Positions 11,191-30,333 of a stretch of 64,000 nucleotides of DNA are shown in pieces. The notes under the pieces were generated by a model. That model did not search any database, was not told where the DNA came from, and saw only the letters and a list, made by a program, of their open reading frames with translations. The stretch spans positions 1 through 64,000 of the forward strand of contig JALJCO010010470.1 of NCBI GenBank assembly GCA_023101725.1, in the 5' to 3' direction. Origin of the DNA: Atherinomorus stipes (taxonomy: Eukaryota > Chordata > Actinopteri > Atheriniformes > Atherinidae). The translations under genes were made by a program, and so were the position numbers. The first letter of the stretch is position 1. Every line of letters begins with the position of its first letter.

Positions 11191-11555
11191 CCAGAAACAG
11201 GCAACCGTTGCGGATCTTTACTTCCGACAACAACGTCTCAAGCTGGAAAGTAAAGTCACAGCAGCACCAGGCTGTTTTTCTTTTGCTCTGAAGCAGTCCT
11301 ACATCCATTTCCGGGAGTTTTTAACATCCATCAATGATAGACGTTAATAGGGACGGAAAAACCGAAGCCTCCTGAAATGCAGTCATTTTTGCACGACTGC
11401 CGTGACCACATACTGCTTTACTGGACGTGACCGCATCGATCTCTGCTGGAAACGTTTGATACGATCAAAGAGCAAAAAGAAATAAAATAAAATAAAATAT
11501 GTCCTCAGTCCTGAGTTCCTGTTTTCATCTATCAGTGTTACGTTACGATATTCTA

Positions 11556-12548
11556 CACTGCAAACAGTCTTATCTGTGCAAGTTTTACAGTCTTATATTC
11601 AGCAAAAACTGTCTTAACTATCTCAATTTCAGACTAATATACTTGACAAGACCAGAATGCGTAAGATTATTTATCTAGTTTTGAGAGTAAAAAAAGTCTT
11701 TCATTTTTTATTTAGTAAGTGAATGTTAAAATTGGTTATTTTATATGCATATTAGGTGAAATTATCTCACAACACTGTTTCACATCTCTTTGTGTCTTTC
11801 ATTCCCAATTTTAGCTGTAAAAACTTGTTTTAAGACCTCTCGTACCAGTTCAGACACACAGATTTCTTGTAATAAGAAAAATATCTAGATGCTAGACCAG
11901 TAGGAACTAGCTTAAAACAAGCTGTGAAACACTCTGAAACACTGCTGAGTTTTAGTGTTGTTGCTTTCTCATTTTGAGACAAAAGATCTTAAAACAAGAG
12001 AAACTAACCAGAAATTCAAGAAGTGCTAGCAGAGGTGCATCTGTTACAGTCTGAAACAGCGGTGGGTGGTGGAGCAGGTTGTTTCATACTCAGAAGATCA
12101 TGAGTTCAAGTCCCACGTCATCCAAACAAATCTGATCCTCGATAAAGTCCTTTACCAGCTACATTCAGGTACACGCGTGTTTGGAAATGGGTGGGTGTTG
12201 TGCTGCCCTACAAAAAGGCTTTTTAGCAATTCCTAAATTAAAAGAGAAATCACCTTGTTTTAAGATTTTTTTTACAAGAAAATGAGAGAGAACACTCAAA
12301 AGAAGCATTACCAGACTAGTTTTGAGGGATTTTTCACTAAATGTGGAACCTGAAATGAGTGTTTTACAACTTTTTCAAAGATGTTTCTCCCTGTCTAGAG
12401 TCTTGATATTTTTTCTTATTTCAAGAAATCTTAGCAAGTGTAATTATCTCACTGCATGGAGAGATAATTTCACTTGATTATAGCCTGATTCTTCCCAATT
12501 TCAGTGTTTTTTTTTAAACTCGTTTTAAGACCGCTAAATTTTGCAGTG
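11556..12548. mobile_element. CACTGCAAA-terminated DNA transposon, non-autonomous, ~993 bp
   Basis: The ends are inverted (CACTGCAAAC at the left, TTTTGCAGTG at the right), with TA next to each end. The interior repeatedly shows short motifs such as TTTCAAGAAATCTTA and TTTTAAGAC. No transposase frame is visible. A stretch near 12095-12120 (ATCATGAGTTCAAGTCCCAC) loosely resembles a tRNA B box but lacks a paired A box. Confidence 0.55.
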
Positions 12549-13149
12549 TACCATCTGTGATCCCTATTTTGTTTACGATTATTTCAAAGAATTAATTTTG
12601 AAATGAAAGTTATCAGGGAAGTTTGACCAAACCTTTACGTGCAATCTTTAAAACAAAAAAAAAAAAAGAAAAAAAAAGCAAGGTCTATTAGGGCGGGATG
12701 TTTTAAAATTCTTGAAATAGTCTAACACACACATGCATACTGCTGCTAGCTTAAAAACCTTTGGTGAACGGCACCCCCTTACAGCTTCAGAACGACTTTT
12801 TCATTACCGGCTGTTTCTCAGAGCAGGAGGCTCGGGGACAGTAGAGACACCGTTGCACCAGAGCTACAGACGGTGAATGTTTCACACAACTTCATGTCCA
12901 AAAACCTGAAATATCCCTTTAATATCGAGGCATAGTTGAGTAAACGGGCTCAAATCTAATATCCAGAGTGGAAACATGATCCATTTTTGACGTTTGACTG
13001 AAGTCTGGGCCTCACAGGAAGACAAGATTCCCAACAGTTACGTACTTCCGGTGTTTGTAAAAAAGGTCTTGGCAGATTTTTTTTTTTTTTTTTTTTGGCT
13101 TATTACAAGCAAAAAATCTTTTTATTTATTATAAATCTTTTACTTATTT
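12549..13149. other. no gene recognised
   Basis: Non-coding; contains an A-rich run near 12651-12677 and a T20-type run near 13077-13096. Confidence 0.5.
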
Positions 13150-13470
13150 TAAAGGGGAAATTCTTTTTTTTTCTTTCAATCTAGATTGATTTTCTAGCAT
13201 GAAATACGTTCATTTCCTCACCCAGACAGTTTTGCTGTAACTTGAATTCCTTCGGGAGACATTTAGATCCACTCCAGATCAGCGTTTGTCCAATATAATG
13301 TAAGTGATGCACGCAACCTCGCGCAGCCTCTAAATAAGGCATTATCTGCTACAAACTCCTTCATTTCACCAATGTTTTGTGACCTAACATCAGTTGGACC
13401 CCCTGTGAGCTCGTGATTCGTTATTTACAGACATTTTTACTATAAATAAGGACGAATCACCACAAATAAG
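13150..13470 (+). mobile_element. half copy of the TTAA-flanked AGGGGAAG foldback family
   Basis: It begins TTTTAAAGGGGAAATTC and continues TTTTCTAGCATGAAATACGT, TCACCCAGACAGTTTTG, GATCCACTCCAGATCAGCG and TAAATAAGGCATTATCTGC in the same order as the arm of the complete copy at 8120-8539. Confidence 0.6.
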
Positions 13471-13474
13471 CAAC

Positions 13475-13740
13475 AAATAAGCAGACGTCTGTGGAGTCTA
13501 AACGGTGCTCTAATTTGTCTGGGACAGTTTGTTTGTTTCTTGTTTTTTTTAGTTTTTTTTTTTTTATCAATTCTTAAAACCACAATTCAAAATCAGAGTT
13601 TTATTTTTCTAAATTGTAATTTATTTATTTATTTATTTATTGTAATTTATTATTACTTTTTCAGTTTCTTGTTATTTGAATTACTATTATGAATTTAGCC
13701 TTTTCTTTAGTGGGAGGGTGAAACTTTCAGCCCATACTGT
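13475..13740 (+). mobile_element. right-end fragment of ATTATTCATAC-type Tc1 MITE
   Basis: GCTCTAATTTGTCTGGGACA and the later AATTTAGCC with TTTCTTTAGTGGGAGGGTG correspond to the right half of the MITE family seen at 15766, 41405 and 50827. Confidence 0.5.
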
Positions 13741-14234
13741 ATTTTGCTGTGGAAGATTACATTTTTCACACATTTGTAACTCAATCACTAAATCAAACTA
13801 TTTGAACTGCTTTACAGCAACAGAGGTTTTTTTTTTTTTTTTTTTTTTTTTACCCTCTTTTTTTAAAAAAAAGAACATGATACCTTTGTTAAATTATGCA
13901 CATCAGCTCACTCCAGTGGCACTTCTTTAAAACAGCGCTTCAGCCCGGCCTTAAACGGGCAGGTCCATGATGGAATGCAGTTCCAGGGGCAGTTTCAGCC
14001 CCGACCCTGCAAGTGCACGGTCACCCCACTGTTTGCACCTGGACCGTGGGACCACCAGCAGGTGTTGTTCAGAGGAGAGCAGGGCTGGGCACGTTTAGCA
14101 CATTTCATGTACAAGACAACTGAAAGTGATTTATTTAAAACATTAAGAGCGTTACAGCGAGGCGCAGAAGAAGACAAACTTTAAAAAGAAATAAAAGAAA
14201 TTCAGTGAAAACAGAACGATCTAAAATCAAACTA
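13741..14234. other. no gene recognised; short repeat pieces
   Basis: Contains a long T tract (about 13827-13851) and TACAAGACAACTGAAAGTGA near 14111, which resembles the short repeat at 38876. The open frame at 13975-14184 has no recognisable family features. Confidence 0.4.
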
Positions 14235-15765
14235 GAAAAGCACTCGGAGAGTGCCGACCTCCGCCAAGCAGCTGTCTGTTTGTTCTGGATCATAGTGATC
14301 ATGATGAACGAACCTCCTTACTAGCTCACTGAAATACATTTAATACTTAGTGCAAAAACCTTTGTTGGTGATTCCAGCTTCCAGACGCTCCTGTATGGAG
14401 AAACCAGTGGAATACGTTGCTCAGGTGTGATTTTGGTCCATTCTTCCACAAACTGCCTTCAGATATTCAAGGTTTCTGGTCTCTTCTGTCAACTCGGATC
14501 TTCAGTTCTTTCGGGTCGGGTGATTGACTGGTCCATTCTAGCAGCTTTATCTTCTTCTTCTTAAAGCAGGTGAGTGTTTCTTGGCTGTGTGGTGGGACGG
14601 TCGTCTTGCTGAAAGATCCAGCCTCTTTTTATCTTCAGCAGCTGCAGATGCAGCAGATTCTGGTCCAGAATGTCTCTCTACTTTTCTCCATTCATTCTTC
14701 CTTCAATGATATGAAGTCTGCCAGTACCACATGCTGAAAAACAGCCCCCACCATGATGTTCCTACCTCCAAACTTTTTGGTCTCATCTGACCAGACCATG
14801 TTTTCCAGAATGTCATGGGTTTGTCCAGATGTTGTGTTGCAAACTTCAAACCAGCATCAACCTGCTAAATTTTTTTTTTTCTTCAGAAATGGAGTCTTGC
14901 GTGGTGTGCGTGCATGAAGGCCATGGCGGTTGAGTGCATTCCTTCTTGTTTTCTCTGAAACAACTGTACCTGCTGATTCCAGGTCTTTCTGAAGCTCTCC
15001 ACGAGTGGTCCTGGGCTGTTGGAGAACCTTTCTGATTATTGTTCTGACTCCTCTGTCTGAAATCTTGTGAGGAGCACCTGGTCGTGGCCGCTTTATGACG
15101 ATGCCGTGTTCTTTCCACTTCCGGATGATGGTCCCAATGGTGCTCACTGGAACTTTCAGGAGTTTATAAATGCACCTGGAACCAATGCCTTCAGTGTGTT
15201 TGCAATAATAAGGTTGCGTAGGTCTTTAGACAGCTCTTTGCTTTTACCCATCATGCAATGCTTCTTGTCTGACACCTTGGTGATAAGAAACCTTTTTAAA
15301 GGCATCAACCAGGACTAAACCAGCTGATATGACTTTGCACTGATAGGGGACAGGATTATTTTCTAAATACTGACAGACTCCAGTTTCTTGGCTTTCCAGA
15401 TCTTTTTGTCCTCCATTTCTTCATGTGTTCAATACTTATTCCCTGTGTCATTTCACTATATTACACATAACTTCATTTATGTTAGTATTTCTTTGTATAT
15501 GTGCATTACTTGGGGTTGTTGCTGACATCTGGTGAAAATTTTCTGTCAATAGTTCTACTAGAAATATACTTTGAGAAAAATGTTGACATGTTCAATACTT
15601 GCAATGATGAAGAATCCTTCAAAACATTCCTGGATCCAGAAGGTGATCCGGATCACCACCAACATTTAACAGGTTCATCCTTGGGCTGAGACACACGACT
15701 GGTGAAAATTTCAGGTCAATCTGTCCAGAACTTTTTCCATAAAGTTGCTGAGAGACAAACTAACC
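14235..15765 (+). mobile_element. RTE-like LINE 3' end split by a Tc1-like element
   Basis: The left part (14235-14325) has AGAAAAGCACTCGGAGAGTG and CCGACCTCCGCCAAGC. The right part (15625-15765) has GGATCCAGAAGGTGATCCGG, ATCACCACCAACATTTAAC, AACTTTTTCCATAAAGTTGC and GACAAACTAACCAACGC. Together these read as one familiar fish retroelement 3' end separated by a Tc1-like insertion. The RTE label is from memory of the motif style. Confidence 0.5.
14330..15620 (-). mobile_element. Tc1-like transposon remnant with dead transposase
   Basis: The minus-strand frame at 15147-14857 reads STIGTIIRKWKEHGIVIKRP and then RPGAPHKISDRGVRTIIRK, the second helix-turn-helix and GRPR-like linker of a Tc1 transposase. 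Upstream, MMGKSKELSKDLRNLIIANT (from about 15253) is the usual N-terminus, but the frame then breaks. The catalytic region toward 14370 persists only as degraded sequence. Borders are approximate because the terminal repeats are eroded. Confidence 0.75.
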
Positions 15766-16059
15766 AACGCTATCACTGCAATCAGGTGTTTTCTGTAACG
15801 TCCAATCAGACGTCTGCACCTGTTGACAGGTATGTTGGTCCACTGTTCATGGGAAAAGCTGCTCTAATGTGTCTGGGACAGCTTCTTTTTTTTTTTTTTT
15901 TAATGATTATTTCAACCACAGTTCAAAAGCAATATACTAGCACACTAAATTATAATTTTGTAAATTTTTTTATTAGTTTCTTTGATTTCTTATTTGAATT
16001 GCTGTTGAGAGTTTAGCCTGGTATTTAATTGGAGGGTATGAATAATTTTGAAGACTGTG
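15766..16059 (+). mobile_element. ATTATTCATAC-type Tc1 MITE, 3' fragment
   Basis: It shares TCAGGTGTTTTCTGTAACGT, CCAATCAGACGTCTGCACCT and GACAGGTATGTTGGTCCACT with the copies at 41405 and 50827, and ends GGAGGGTATGAATAATTTTG followed by AAGACTG. The left terminus is missing. Confidence 0.65.
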
Positions 16060-16784
16060 CATGGGTCAGTTAAACCAGAGTTAAAGCAGTTAACCAGCGT
16101 GAGCTGCACCACAGCTCACCGAAACCAAGAAAAAACTATTTCTCTCCAACAGGATCAGTTTTGTTCTTTATTCCTTTTCTGCAAAATAAAAATAGATTTT
16201 CACAAAGTGCATTAGTACAATGTCTGGTTGGCACATGGAAGGCGACGTCGCTCTGAACATGAGCCATATTCAGACCGTGTTCTTGTTTCCAGGATCATGG
16301 AAACAGTTTTAGTGCCACCAGGAGAACCCGCACCATTCGGACCGGTTCCAGTAGAACTGCAGACATCCAGTGAGTCTCACACAAGGCTGAAGAAGAAAAC
16401 CACATTTCTAACATATAAATGCATTTTACAGACATGGTGACATACCTGAAAACATCTTCTACCTTCAAAGCTCCTAGAAAATGGCTTCAGATTTCCCTTG
16501 GTTTATCATCAATGTGCTTCAGCTCTTCTTTTTAGTCCTTTTTTTTTTTTTGGCAAAATCCCCGTTTACAGGAAACCATCAAAGAAAGAAAATGAATGAA
16601 ATATAAAAGTAAAAATCAATGGATCAATGAAACATCAGAGAGGTAGGTCGCCAACAGGCAGAAGAATTCAGAAAACACAAAAATATGGCTTTGTTCCCGT
16701 CTGAAATGTCTGGATCACAGAAACGTACGGACTTTAAACACGTCGAGATTATTCAGACATAACGAGTCAGGGATGAAGTCAGAC
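16060..16784. other. no gene recognised
   Basis: The short open frame at 16228-16440 (plus) has no recognisable domain. Confidence 0.45.
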
Positions 16785-17398
16785 TAGGGATGCACAATAT
16801 AATCAGCCCCCTATCGGTATCGGCCTGAATCAGCCTTAAAACAGAGTATTGGACATCGGCCACCCCACCGATATTTAACCGATATTTAACCGATCAGCCC
16901 GCTAAAGTTTATAAAAACAAACAAAAACCTCCTTCTTCAAAAACTTATTTTTTACAGACTTCTTAAGACTAGGGGTGGGAAAAAATATTCGCGATATGTT
17001 CATATGCTGATATCAAAACGCGGTATCAATCTATTTTACTAATGAAATCTCACGATATTTCATCGTTCTGTGACAAAATCTCGTGAGAATTCATGAAATC
17101 TCGTGAGATTTTGTCACAGAACGATGAAATCTCGTGAGATTTCATTAGTAAAATAAATTGATAACCCTTTTTTTAATATCGATTTGATATCAGCATATGA
17201 AAATATCGCAATCTTTAAGTATCAATATTTTTTCCCACCCCTATTTTTCAAAGTGTCGGAAACAGATAACAAAACTGCGATTTTTGCAATGACTGCTTAA
17301 GTTTTTCAGTTTTAATATCGGTATCAAAACAGGTTATCGGCCACATGAGTTTTAAAATATTGGTATATCGGCCAAAATTCCAATATCGTGCATCCCTA
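16785..17398. mobile_element. composite hAT-like element, 614 bp (TAGGGATGCACAATAT family)
   Basis: Inverted ends TAGGGATGCACAATAT and ATATCGTGCATCCCTA. The flanking 8-mers AGTCAGAC and GGTCAGAT agree at six positions. Internal signature: CAGCCCCCTATCGGTATCGG. A long palindrome (16980-17243) occupies the middle. Related copies: 27273, 28643 (reverse), 51536 and 53077 (reverse). Confidence 0.7.
16980..17243. repeat. inner palindrome of the composite element
   Basis: Ends TAGGGGTGGGAAAAAATATT and AATATTTTTTCCCACCCCTA are inverted copies. The core (about 17036-17155) is a near-perfect palindrome built of ATGAAATCTCGTGAGATTTT and GTCACAGAACGATGAAATC. The DNA could form a very stable cruciform or hairpin RNA. 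Confidence 0.75.
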
Positions 17399-18398
17399 GG
17401 TCAGATTGAAGAAAACACAAAAAACAAATCTCCCACTGAACTCCACACCAGTGTTACTGGTTTAACTGGCTTCATCCAGACTGGGCTCAGAGCAACAGTT
17501 GCTGGAAAATCCTCGTTTGTCTTTAAAGTACAAAAACCAAACTTCTGCCCCCCGTCAGCCTGGTTCTACGTCACGCCTCAGAGGATGAAAAACGCTGAAG
17601 GGACTGGAGTTGTTGAACCGGCTCTGCGGGGAAGTGAAGGCATCACCGTCCGAACGTGAGCGCAGCCGTCTGCCGACGCTGAAGAACTCCGGCGTCGGCG
17701 CCGTCCTGGAGGAGGATGAAGGGAAACCTCAGAGCGAAGGAGTCAGACATATCTGAAGCAGCAGGCACTTTCACAGGAGCCGCTTCAGATTTACAATCTT
17801 TGTCTAAATATGCAGGTCATGGATCAAAGAGCCCCCCCCCCCGTAACGGGACAGTAAATCTGACACGTTAAATCACTGCAACACATTTCAGCTCAAAGTT
17901 TCAGTGACTTTCCATCAAGTTCTTCATTACGACACAAATCTCGTCTCCATCGACTCAAACGGGTTTGTTTTCCCCGGGCGGGGGGGGGGGTGGTCTGTCC
18001 CAGCAGCCGGTGGGGATGGGGGGGTCCAGAGGTCAGAGGAAGCTGACCTCCAGAGTGAAGCGGCCTGATTTTTCCCAGCTGAGCCGCAGATCTCCATCCA
18101 GGACGACTCGTCCAGGATTCCTTCATCCGAAGTTCAGGAATGAAACTGACGGGAAACCGAGTCCATGAGGAGGAAAAGAAAACGGACCGGACTTTTACAG
18201 AAAAGTCTGAACGTGGTTCTGTTTGAATTAATAAGAGAATTCAGTTTAATTCAAACTTTAACTCTTTCTGAAAGCCAACAGTTGCTGAGTCCTGGATCCT
18301 GGTCCTGGTCCTGGTCCTGGACCTGGACCAGAACAGCTACATGAACAGCTCTTCACTCAGTCACTTTTTTCTGTTTTTTAATTATTATTAATCATTAT
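17399..18398. other. no gene recognised
   Basis: Moderately GC-rich with poly-C and poly-G runs (17830-17841, 17978-17990). Two overlapping opposite-strand open frames near 17893-18168 are low-complexity and not assigned. It may be distal non-coding sequence downstream of the C11orf24-like gene. Confidence 0.4.
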
Positions 18399-18412
18399 TT
18401 TATTAATTTATT
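18399..18412 (-). terminator. polyadenylation signals of the C11orf24-like gene
   Basis: Two minus-strand AATAAA hexamers (18404-18399 and 18412-18407) lie about 430 bp beyond the stop codon at 18837-18835. They are the nearest canonical signals. Confidence 0.5.
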
Positions 18413-18489
18413 ATTACTTTCATTATGATCATCATGATTATTCAGGTTCAGAGGAACCTGGTTGTGGTCGGGATGCGGGAGTCTTATGT

Positions 18490-18605
18490 TCCCGATTTAT
18501 GATCTAGTTCTGGTCCTGATCTAGTCCTGGTCCCGATCTAGTCCTGGTCCCGATCTAGTCCTGGTCCCGATCTAGTCCTGGTCCTGATCTAGTCCTGGTC
18601 CTGGT
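18490..18605. repeat. 17 bp minisatellite in the 3' UTR
   Basis: About five imperfect units of GATCTAGTCCTGGTCCC, flanked by CTGGTCCTGGTCCTGG runs. It falls within the predicted 3' UTR of the minus-strand gene. Confidence 0.7.
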
Positions 18606-18834
18606 CCTGAAATGCCGCCGCTTGTCTGTTGGAGGGAAATAGAGAGGAAATGTTGGTGTTGTGCTTTGGGCCGATCCAGAACCGAGCTCTGGACCGAGCC
18701 GTGGGGAGGAGGCGGCTCACGCTGGAAACCTGGACCACGTGGTCTCGGTGAGCGCTGCTGGTCTGGATGACGACGGAACCAGAGGAGTCCTGCATCGCGC
18801 GGTTCCGTCAGGACCCGGTCTGCGGCTCCGGTCC

Positions 18835-26200
<7,366 letters not shown>

Positions 26201-26211
26201 GATGGAGGACG

Positions 26212-27272
26212 CTGCAATGAATCAACACAACCAACAGTCACCAGAGTCCACACACCAACCTGAAGTCAACTTCTGATCCTGGTCCAGCACCTCAGAACCA
26301 GAACTTCAGCAGAACCGTGATGGCCAGATAACAGCTGGTCATGTGACCACATCATCGGTTCAGTCTGCATGACCTGTCCTGGAGGACCAGGGGTCTGGTG
26401 AGGATCAAGTCCAGAACGTCTCTGGATTTCTGAACGTTCAGATCTAAAACACTTTTTGTCAAGAAGGAAATTTCCTCTGAAAATATTCCAGAGGAATAAA
26501 ATCAGCACGTCCCGACCGACCGGAGTCGTTGCTGTGTTTATGGATCGTATGCTGAGGTGGGATGAAGCTGCAGGACGATTTGCATGAAGTCCAACTCTGA
26601 ACTAGACTGGATCTGAACCTACAGACAACTTGATTCTCCCTGAAGCAAAGATACACCTCGATGGAAAATGTAGACACATCCAGAGAGTCAGACTGGATAT
26701 GAGCGAAGACCGCCATCTAGTGTCAGGATGGAGGAAAACCACCAGGAATGTTCCTGGAATACAACTGCTTCATCTCGTCTTAGGATGGATAAACAAACAA
26801 ACAAACAATCCACTTCATTTATGAAGCACATTTGAACATGTCTCCAAAGTGCTGCACATACAAACCACCGTCAAATAAAAATGTTATTCTGCAGTTAAAG
26901 TTGCTGGGTGTCATTCAGAAAAATGTTTGATCTGGAATGTTGTAGGATTGTACTAAAGCTTAAGGAAGTTTATTTTGGAATATTTTTCTATATAAATAAT
27001 TAGTATTTATTAGTATTTAGTATTCATTATAAGTATTAGAAGTATAATAAGTATTTATTTTAAGCTTCAAACAAAGATGTAACAGCTGGATACATAGTTT
27101 ATTTTGGATACATTTCTGATTGTTTTTTTTATTCCTTATTTAATGTTCAAAGTATTCTCAAGTTTTACTTTTATCTAATACTACCCTTGCATTTAAGATA
27201 TTAATGCAAACTGTACATTAAATTTATATTTTAATGTTTTTTTTTTTATTTTTATTTATTTATTTATTTATT
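26212..27272. other. intron, no gene recognised
   Basis: Probable first intron of the C11orf24-like gene. It has a short GCACATTTG...AAAGTGCTGCACATAC repeat near 26825-26862 and AT-rich sequence after 26950. Confidence 0.45.
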
Positions 27273-27470
27273 AGGGATGCTTGAGATAATCAGCCCCCTA
27301 TCGGTATCGGCCTATATCAGCCTTAAAATTGAGTACTGGACCGATATTTAACCGATCAGCCTGCTGTTTCTAAAGTCTACAAGAAACCCAAAACAACCTT
27401 TTCTTCAAAAATTTCTTTTTTACAGCCTTTAAAACTTCTTAAAGACTAGGGGTGGGAAAAACTATTGATA
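27273..27470 (+). mobile_element. left part of composite hAT-like family
   Basis: TAGGGATGCTTGAGATAATC, CAGCCCCCTATCGGTATCGG and AACTTCTTAAAGACTAGGGG follow the same order as 16785-16990. It is cut after the first bases of the inner palindrome, where a different sequence (TAGGGGTGTAACGAAATGC) begins. Confidence 0.65.
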
Positions 27471-27892
27471 CTAGGGGTGTAACGAAATGCTATTCACCAA
27501 ACAATATGAAATAAGAAACAAGGCTCATGAAACGAAACAGGAATGAAAAATTAACAAAATCGCCTAATGAATATATAGCAAATTTGATTAAAAACAAAAA
27601 CTGTAAAAATTGGACAGTGAAATAGTTCTGCTCCGCAAATAAAAGAATGAAAATAACGTTAATTTACCAATCCTGTTATTTTTCAAATATGACCATAACA
27701 AAACTTTTGTCTCTCTTTTTTCAGTCTCTCAGCCATCTGAAAACAAACATTTTGCCCATCTTTTCAATTCTCTCTAAAATATAAAACGCTACATTTGAGG
27801 TAATTTATGGCTCGTGCAAAAATACAAACATCACATTCTGTCAACAGAACAATTTTAAAAATGAAACATTCTTTGGTTTTATTCTTCTGCAG

Positions 27893-28250
27893 ATTAAAGG
27901 GGAACTTCGTTTTTTTTCAACCTGGACTTATTTTCTAGCATTAGATACGTTTATTTACTCTCACCCAGACAGTTTTGGTGCAACTTGAATTCCTTTAGGA
28001 GATATTTAGATCCACTCCAGATCAGCGAATGTCTGATATAATGGAAGTGATGCAGCAACCACGCGCAGCCTCTAAATATGACATTATCTGCCACAAACTC
28101 CTTCATTTCACCAATATTTTGTTACCAAACATTAGTCAGACCCCCCCCGTGAACTCGAAGCGGGTTTTTCGTGGTGATTGGTCTTTATTTACAGACATTT
28201 ACTTAATGGTATCACATAACAGTGACGTCATCAAAGCCGCTATTTTACTT
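27893..28250 (+). mobile_element. half copy of the TTAA-flanked AGGGGAAG foldback family
   Basis: It starts ATTAAAGGGGAACTTCG and shares TTTTCTAGCATTAGATACGT, CACCCAGACAGTTTTGGTGC and GATCCACTCCAGATCAGCG with the copies at 8120 and 13150. The right arm is missing. Confidence 0.6.
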
Positions 28251-28642
28251 GTATGTTTTTAATATTTCTTTCAAACCACAATTCAAAATCAATGTCATGA
28301 TTTTCACAAAATTTTTATTAATTATTACTTATATCAATTAATCTTATTATTTCACTAACAGGTAGGGATGGGGATATGTTATTGTGTGTGATATATCATC
28401 AAAGAAATTCCCCATGGTAATAATTTATCATGTCACTATAAAAAGAATAAATTCAATTTATCAGGTTATCAATATGGTTAATTTTTCTGTTTGCACCATT
28501 TGAATAAATGTGAAATGTTCTCATATTTCAGATGTTTTTGATTGGTGTCATTACAATATAGGTATACTGCTGGAACGTAATGTAATTTAGTGGCTTCTAG
28601 TATTATTTTAGAGATCTCAAGACAGAATGTAGTGATACATTT

Positions 28643-30162
28643 TAGGGATGCACGATATTGGAATTTTGGCGGATATCTGATATGCCAATATTTTAAAACT
28701 CGTGACCGATAACCGCTATCGATACAGACATTAAAGCTGAAAAAAAATAAGCAGTCATTGCAAACAGCAGTTTTGTTATTCGTTTCCCACACTTTGAAAA
28801 GATATCGATATACTGGAAAATCACAATACTTTCATATGCCAATATCAAATCAATATGTACAAACACAGTATCGATCTATTTTAATTACATCATGTTCATC
28901 GTTCTGACAAAATCTCGATATTTCATGAATTCTTGCGAGATTTTGTAACAGAACGATAAAATATTCCAATATTTCGTTGGTAAAATAGATTGATACTGCA
29001 TTTTTTCAATGTCAATATAATATCAGTGTATGAAAATATTGCAAAATTTTGGTGAATTCTCACGAGGCTTCGGAACATAAAATATCGCAAGATTTCGTTA
29101 GTAAAATAGAAAGATACCGCCTTTTTAAATGTCAATATCAGCATATGAAAATATCGCAAAATTCTGGGTGAATTATCGCGAGATTTCGTAATAGAACGAT
29201 GAAATTTTGTGAGATTTCATTAGTGAAATAGATCAATACCGCGTTTTTAACTCAATATATCAGCATATGAAAATATTGCAAAATTTTTGTGAATTCTCGC
29301 AAAGGTTTTGAAACAGAACAATGAAATATTGCAAGATTTAGATAGTAAAATAGATCAATACCGTGTTTTTAAATGTCAATGTGATATCAGCATATGAAAG
29401 TATCTTTATATTTTAGTTCATCAACATTTTTTCCCACCCCTAGTCTTTAAAAGTTTTAAAGTCTATAAAAAAGAAGTTTTTGAAGAAGTAGTTTTGGGGT
29501 TTTTTCAGACTTTAGAAACAGCGGCCTGATAGGTTAAATATCGTTGGGGTGGCCACAAGGTTATTATAGTTAACTAAAACTAACGAAAAAACAAAAACTA
29601 AAATTGACAAAACATTTTCGTTAACTGAAATAAAAATAAAAATCAGTTTTTCAAAAAATGATAACTGAAACTGTATTGTATCTTTAAAAAACTAACTAAA
29701 ACTAATTGAAATTATTACAAAACATCCTTAGTTTTAGTTTTAGTAAATTTATGTACAACATAAGCTTTTTGGGTTGATATGAAATCTATTCCTATTGAAT
29801 CTGTTTACTTTGCTTTTATTTAGGGGGACTTTCTGATGATTTTGAATGTCACGCCAGACAAATACCTATAATTTACGAAAAAAAATAGGACTAAAACTAA
29901 GGCTAAACTTGAAACTAATAAAAACTAAACTAAAAGTAAGCATTTTCCCAAAAATAAAAACTAATAAAAACTAGCAAATCTGTAAAAAAAAAAAAAAAAC
30001 TAACTAAAACTAAACCGAATTGAAAAACAAAAAGCCAAAACTAAATAAAAACTGAAACAAATTAAAAATCCAAAACTATCATAACCTTGGGTGGCCGATA
30101 CTCAGTTTTAAGGCCGATATAGGCCGATACCGGTAGGGGGCCAATTATATGGTGCATCTTTA
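28643..30162 (-). mobile_element. composite hAT-like element, reverse orientation (third level)
   Basis: Starts TAGGGATGCACGATATTGG and ends GGGGGCCAATTATATGGTGC with ATCTTTA. This is the 16785 family reversed. The inner palindrome is expanded here, with four or so variant blocks of ATATCAGCATATGAAAATAT and TCGCGAGATTTCGTAATAGA between about 28800 and 29445. Confidence 0.65.
29556..30089. mobile_element. AACTAAAAC-rich hAT-like element (fourth level)
   Basis: Ends CAAGGTTATTATAGTTAAC and AACTATCATAACCTTG are inverted. Flanking 8-mers GGTGGCCA and GGTGGCCG differ at one base. The interior is mostly AAAACTAAAACTAA-like words. It splits the TCGG(T)GGGGTGGCCGAT motif of the surrounding element. 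Confidence 0.7.
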
Positions 30163-30333
30163 AATTTATGATACAATGAGATTGAATTTTGTTTTCACTG
30201 TCAATTATCGCTGCCGCAATAAAACCAGAAATTATCGTGATACATTTTTTAGTCCATATCGCCCATCCCTACTAGCCGATTTTTTTTTTCTTTAATTGAA
30301 GGGTATTAATAATTTTGAGGACAACTGTGACTG

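Larger units (their letters stand above)
28363..30271. mobile_element. second-level element, hAT-like termini
   Basis: Ends TAGGGATGGGGATATG and CATATCGCCCATCCCTA are inverted copies. The flanking 8-mers CTAACAGG and CTAGCCGA agree at five positions only, so the target duplication is weak. It contains the elements at 28643 and 29556. Confidence 0.6.
28250..30327 (+). mobile_element. ATTATTCATAC-type Tc1 MITE interrupted by nested insertions
   Basis: The left part (28250-28362) has CAAACCACAATTCAAAATCA and ATTTTCACAAAATTTTTATT. The right part (30272-30327) has AATTGAAGGGTATTAATAAT and TTTGAGGACAACTG. Both match the MITE copy at 41405-41892 on either side of an insertion. Confidence 0.65.

Noticed and set aside
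12095..12120. tRNA-like B box (GTTCAAGTCCC)
   Set aside because: No paired A box or cloverleaf could be folded; at most a tRNA-derived repeat trace.
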